From Bryobacteraceae bacterium (GTDB taxonomy: Bacteria > Acidobacteriota > Terriglobia > Bryobacterales > Bryobacteraceae): DNA of 22,421 nucleotides. Made by a program: the position numbers and the translations under genes. The stretch spans positions 1-22,421 of the forward strand of contig JARKOC010000353.1 in assembly GCA_029975915.1 (NCBI GenBank), written 5' to 3'. Every line of letters begins with the position of its first letter. The first letter of the stretch is position 1. The notes beneath the pieces are model-generated. The model worked only from the letters and a program-made list of their open reading frames with translations, was not told the origin of the DNA and searched no databases. Below, piece by piece: positions 21,301-22,421 of the stretch.

Positions 21301-22421
21301 TCAACGGGCGGCGGAGAAGTGGATCTTCGTCAGACCGTCTCCGACGACAGTGAATGGTCCCCAGAAGTACTGCGTTGCGTTGGGGCCGAGCCTGCGGCGC
21401 ATTTCCAGTTTGGCGAGCCGGAGGGACTCGCTGACGTCACGACCGGCGCCCAGGTTGGCATAGAAGCGTTTCATCAGCGCCGCGGTGAAGGTGTCGTCGA
21501 CCTCCCACAGAGTAGAAACGATGGAGCGCGCGCCGGCGTATAGGAACGCCCGGACGACGTTGGCGACGCCTTCTTGCCCCTGAAGTCTGCCGGCGCCTGT
21601 GTCGCAGGCCGACAACGTCACGAGATCGGCGTTCAATTGCAGCGAATCGATCTCGCGGACTTGCAGCAGTCCGTCTTCGTCGGAGACAGGATCCGAGCCG
21701 AACACCAGCGCCGATCTGTCCGGGAACTTCGAGTCCGCGACTCCATGTACGGCAAGATGGAGAACCGAGAACGAATGGAGGGGCTGGGACTTAAACGCAG
21801 TTTCTGTCGCCGACTTCCCGTCCAGGACGACAGCCCTCGGCCCCGCTTGCGCGGCGACAGCTGCAACCTCGTCCGCAGTGGATGGAAGCCGGGCGATGCG
21901 GCTCCCGGTTGGATCGAACATCCCGCGAGTTTCTCGGGCGGCAGCGGTTGTGCCACTACCCACGGGATACGCCGCATTCCCCACTGCCAAAAGACGGGCA
22001 GATTGAGCGTGTGATGGCCTGTTGGTTCGAATGAGTTGGAGGACCGTCGCCGAAGGCGCCACGGAGATTGTCCGCCGGTCCCCCAGGTAGGCGCTCCGTC
22101 CGAACGGGAGAGCGTCGAAGGGCGTGAGATGGAGCATGCCGTCCGGAACGAAGATCACACGGTTGCTCTTCAAGATCTCTGGGATGGGACGGATCACCTC
22201 AGCGGACAGGCTCGCGCCAGCCTCGGCCGACGCCGCATGCTTCGTCTTGACCTCGTGGTGAAAGCGTTGCGCCAAATCAGAGATCGCCTTTCTACTCGAG
22301 AGCTTTTGGACGCGAAGTGTTGTCTTCGAAATGACCAGCGCGAAAGACGCCGGTTCGGCAAGCAGGTACTCAACGATCAACTCGTCAGCTCGTAGCTCCT
22401 TGCGAAGCTGCTCAAGCGAAA
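21301..22421 (-). CDS. CHAT-domain caspase-like protease, 5' end cut by window edge
   Basis: The frame stays open to the right edge (…LEQLRKELRADELIVEYLLAEP…), so the listed gene is partial at its 5' end. The visible ~373 residues are a complete CHAT domain. DELIVEYLLAEPASFALVIS is the usual first strand. The catalytic His is in LHLAVHG (codon 21745-21747) and the Cys in LSACDTGAG (codon 21604-21606); GQEGVANVVRAFLYAGARSIVSTLW and LRLAKLEMRR follow. CHAT peptidases are commonly fused behind TPR repeats, which would lie beyond the edge. They work in stress, cell-death and antiviral pathways as well as undefined processes. Its place beside an integrase suggests cargo of the element, but the far boundary is unseen. 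Confidence 0.88.
   Translation of the reverse strand, partial: SLEQLRKELRADELIVEYLLAEPASFALVISKTTLRVQKLSSRKAISDLAQRFHHEVKTKHAASAEAGASLSAEVIRPIPEILKSNRVIFVPDGMLHLTPFDALPFGRSAYLGDRRTISVAPSATVLQLIRTNRPSHAQSARLLAVGNAAYPVGSGTTAAARETRGMFDPTGSRIARLPSTADEVAAVAAQAGPRAVVLDGKSATETAFKSQPLHSFSVLHLAVHGVADSKFPDRSALVFGSDPVSDEDGLLQVREIDSLQLNADLVTLSACDTGAGRLQGQEGVANVVRAFLYAGARSIVSTLWEVDDTFTAALMKRFYANLGAGRDVSESLRLAKLEMRRRLGPNATQYFWGPFTVVGDGLTKIHFSAAR

Overview
This window looks like a chromosomal stretch of a soil or sediment acidobacterium, most likely of the Solibacter/Bryobacter type. That assignment is an inference from gene style: HspR-regulated dnaK-dnaJ, tiny exported monohaem cytochromes, exported beta-propeller proteins, a Tat-exported sulfatase and a CHAT protease. 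The DNA is GC-rich and densely coded, with many 4-20 bp gene overlaps and several GTG or TTG starts. No single gene proves the taxonomy.

Layout. (1) 196-741, minus: two tandem paralogous mini-cytochromes c, each followed by its own hairpin. (2) 847-4431, minus: a tightly overlapping operon of GT2 glycosyltransferase, zinc-ribbon methyltransferase, second methyltransferase and secreted M28 (glutaminyl-cyclase-like) peptidase. It probably acts in surface-glycan modification. (3) 4470-5414, plus: a divergent RodZ-like HTH membrane protein. (4) 5459-8995, minus: dnaK-dnaJ-hspR heat-shock operon without grpE, behind a good sigma70-type promoter. (5) 9053-9731: about 680 bp with no recognisable gene, then the bcp peroxiredoxin on plus, whose stop overlaps the stop of a convergent TIM-barrel sugar epimerase. 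(6) 11163-16199, minus: exported Tiki/EreA-like protein, a receiver-like + DUF3052 fusion, a large exported concanavalin-like + FG-GAP propeller protein related to PL11 lyases, and a YncE-like propeller. (7) 16289-19503, plus: MFS organic-anion transporter, an unexplained ~550 bp stretch, and a Tat-exported sulfatase. (8) 19640-21215: tRNA-Thr(CGU) followed by a bidirectional terminator, 11-bp tandem repeats, a tyrosine integrase and an excisionase-like HTH gene. This is the left end of an integrative element that entered at the tRNA 3' end. (9) 21301 to the right edge, minus: a CHAT-domain cysteine protease, cut by the window edge, probably cargo of that element.

The most unusual parts are the tRNA-linked element with its CHAT gene, an inverted repeat covering the excisionase start and an integrase lacking the usual histidines; the receiver/DUF3052 fusion; and the polysaccharide-oriented propeller, transporter and sulfatase neighbourhood. 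No CRISPR array, rRNA or intact insertion sequence was seen.
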